A stretch of DNA of 7,362 nt from an uncultured Methanomassiliicoccaceae archaeon (GTDB taxonomy: Archaea; Thermoplasmatota; Thermoplasmata; Methanomassiliicoccales; Methanomethylophilaceae), in NCBI GenBank assembly GCA_945492685.1, contig CALYUZ010000036.1, forward strand, positions 1 through 7,362, read 5' to 3'. This document shows positions 5,978-7,362 of the stretch, one piece after another. Positions within the stretch are counted from its first letter, which is position 1; each line of letters begins with the position of its first letter. The translations under genes and the position numbers were made by a program. The notes below the pieces were generated by a model. That model saw only the letters and a list, made by a program, of their open reading frames with translations, made no database searches and was not told where the DNA came from.

Positions 5978-7042
5978 TCACCACATGCTCCTTCTCTGCT
6001 TGATCAAGAGATACAGGAACAGAGGACATCCGATGAACGCCGTTATCACTCCCACCGGGAGGAATGTAGGCGCTATGATGACTCTGGAGATCAGATCTGC
6101 CACCATCAGGAGCAGTGCCCCGAATGCGGCCGATGCCGGTATGAGGTACCTGTTATCGGAACCGAGGAAGATTCTCACGATATGTGGTGCAACCAGTCCG
6201 ATGAATCCGATGATGCCTGTGAAACAGACCACAGATGCGGTCATAAGGGAGATGATTGCGAGCAGCATTATCCTGAGTCTGTGGGCGTTGAGTCCCAGAG
6301 CGGTTGCGCTCTTGTCCCCTGTGATGAGGATGTTGAGCTTCTTGGACATGGCCATCAGCACAGCGCTTCCGATGACGGTGAACACCAGGATGACATAGAA
6401 CGACTGCCAAGTGGCCCCGCTCAGATCACCGATAGACCATTGGAACACGGCGGATAGGCTGGCATCGGATGCACCTAATTTGATCAAAGTGGTGCAGGCA
6501 TTGAACAGGTACATCACCGCGATACCCGCGAGGATCATCGTCGCCGCAGAGGTGTTCCTCAGTGATGATACCAGGATGATCACCGCAGCTGGGATCAGGG
6601 AGAACACGAAAGCGGTCACCACAAGTCCCGCCGTTCCGCCGAGTCCTACGAGGTCGAATCCCATGACAATGGCAAGGGTCGCTCCGAAAGATGCTCCAGA
6701 TGATATTCCGGTGGTGTAAGGATCGGCGAGGGGATTCTTCATCATACTCTGCATTGCGGCACCCGCCACACCGAGTGACATTCCAGCGATGAGCCCGGTC
6801 ATTATCCTGGGCAGACGGACAGTGAATACGACCCAATCAATCTCCGAATCGCATTTCGATGGGTCAACGAAGTGGTAGAATATGTCCCTGTACACTTCCC
6901 ATGCCGTTATCCCCGATGTTCCGATTGTGGCGGCGTATCCGAGGACCAGGATCATAGCAATGGCGCATCCTACTATGAAGAGTATCTTCCTCAGGACGTA
7001 TCTGTGGTAGTCCTTCTCCACAATGCTAACGTCGATCGTCAT
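5978..7042 (-). CDS. ABC importer permease, FecCD/BtuC family
   Basis: A 354-residue polytopic membrane protein forming the channel of a type II ABC importer. After a charged N-terminus, a first membrane helix spans about 20-40. RLPR follows at 76-79, then GAAMQSMMKNPLADPYTTG (94-112) with the family's NPLADP at 103-108. Later come CFTGIIGFIGLVAPHIVR and, near the end, PVGVITAFIGCPLFLYLL, both diagnostic of FecCD/BtuC. Homologues have about ten helices, and the hydrophobic pattern here agrees. I chose the ATG at 7042 because it has a full AAGGAGGT ribosome site (7049-7056) 6 bases upstream, gives the usual family length and overlaps the methyltransferase stop by ATGA. A longer reading from 7156 adds a non-homologous, Arg-rich tail inside the methyltransferase gene. 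The transported compound is not determined. Confidence 0.93.
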   Translation of the reverse strand: MTIDVSIVEKDYHRYVLRKILFIVGCAIAMILVLGYAATIGTSGITAWEVYRDIFYHFVDPSKCDSEIDWVVFTVRLPRIMTGLIAGMSLGVAGAAMQSMMKNPLADPYTTGISSGASFGATLAIVMGFDLVGLGGTAGLVVTAFVFSLIPAAVIILVSSLRNTSAATMILAGIAVMYLFNACTTLIKLGASDASLSAVFQWSIGDLSGATWQSFYVILVFTVIGSAVLMAMSKKLNILITGDKSATALGLNAHRLRIMLLAIISLMTASVVCFTGIIGFIGLVAPHIVRIFLGSDNRYLIPASAAFGALLLMVADLISRVIIAPTFLPVGVITAFIGCPLFLYLLIKQRRSMW

Positions 7043-7362
7043 CCAGAGACCTCCTTCGAAACAAGGATCACGAACCTTCTGACGATGCTGCCCTCCCCTT
7101 TGGAGGATATAACTTCCGCGGACCCTCCCAGGTTGCTCACGGTGTCGACATCCCACTGGGGACGATGGACTTTGCTCAAGGGGAGGTCTGATGCCAACTT
7201 TTCTATTATCCCGAAGTCCACATTGTCCTTGTTGAAACGCATGTGCTTGTTGTCGGCATCATCCATCCTCTTCGGTTGTGAGTATTCCGGGTCGTACAGA
7301 TGCAGGTAGTAGTTACCATCGGAAATCAGGGCCTTTCCGTGCGGTTTAAGGATGCGGAGTAT
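7039..7362 (-). CDS. Class I SAM-dependent methyltransferase, C-terminal part (5' end outside window)
   Basis: The minus-strand frame is open from the right edge, giving 107 visible residues. It begins ILRILKPHGKALISDGNYYL, which matches the late Rossmann-fold segment of Methyltransf_11/25-type enzymes (the LKPGG turn before a beta strand). HLYDPEY and VDFGIIEKLASDLPLSKVHRPQWD follow, then a C-terminal beta segment ending VILVSKEVSG. The SAM-binding motif I (GxGxG) would lie outside the window, so activity cannot be checked. Its stop overlaps the permease start by 4 bases, so the enzyme is made from the same mRNA as the importer. It may act on the imported compound or on its chelator, but that is inferred from position only. 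A shorter reading starting at 7266 would cut off conserved sequence and is not the true start. Confidence 0.75.
   Translation of the reverse strand: MLRILKPHGKALISDGNYYLHLYDPEYSQPKRMDDADNKHMRFNKDNVDFGIIEKLASDLPLSKVHRPQWDVDTVSNLGGSAEVISSKGEGSIVRRFVILVSKEVSG

Noticed and set aside
5678..6457. A 259-codon open frame on the + strand opposite the ATPase and permease genes
   Set aside because: It lies wholly antisense to two well-supported ABC genes, its translation is low-complexity (rich in His, Asp, Glu, Cys) after a short hydrophobic start, and no ribosome site or known motif is seen.
7043..7156. N-terminal extension of the permease to an upstream ATG at 7156
   Set aside because: The extra 38 residues are Arg/Gly/Gln-rich, unlike FecCD proteins, and overlap the methyltransferase in another frame; the ATG at 7042 has a full ribosome site.

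Overview
The window looks like a chromosomal segment of an archaeon, most likely a member of Thermoplasmata and plausibly a host-associated Methanomassiliicoccales methanogen. The grounds are indirect. Arginine is written mainly as AGG. GGAGG-type ribosome sites sit inside tightly overlapping operons. One gene has a TATA-like box about 27 bases before an ATG that lacks any Shine-Dalgarno sequence, as in leaderless archaeal mRNAs. Two Sel1-repeat proteins lie close together, and all eight visible stop codons are TGA. No ribosomal RNA or other marker gene is present, so the taxonomy is inference.

Bases 1-4056 (+ strand) form one compact operon. It opens with the 3' part of a fused protein, the C-terminal end of a pyridoxal/pyridoxamine kinase (PfkB/ribokinase superfamily) joined to a GNAT acetyltransferase. 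It overlaps by 4 bases with a nine-unit Sel1-repeat protein. That is followed after 1 base by a YgiQ-family radical SAM protein that probably starts at a TTG codon. The YgiQ gene overlaps by 14 bases with a YgjP/SprT-like putative zinc metallopeptidase (HECLH). Such spacing implies co-transcription and translational coupling, although the four functions do not form a known pathway.

Bases 4057-4137 are a short control region. It holds a perfect 16-bp palindrome, a second inverted repeat and a TATA-like box. It appears to drive a separate, probably leaderless, second Sel1 protein (4138-5034, seven repeats).

Bases 5035-5184 separate convergent transcription units. They hold several inverted repeats, including one long stem-loop (5104-5160) and a small hairpin directly after the minus-strand operon.

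Bases 5185-7362 (- strand) carry, in transcription order, the 3' end of a class I SAM-dependent methyltransferase, a FecCD/BtuC-type permease and its FecE/BtuD-type ATPase. This is the membrane and motor part of an importer for iron chelates, corrinoids or a related metallo-compound. The substrate-binding protein is not in view. The methyltransferase overlaps the permease by ATGA, and the permease and ATPase are 4 bases apart. I see no transposon, CRISPR array, tRNA or rRNA. Nothing here is clearly a new system. The points most worth a second look are the altered catalytic motif in the kinase-GNAT fusion, the control region of the second Sel1 gene, and the methyltransferase-importer pairing.
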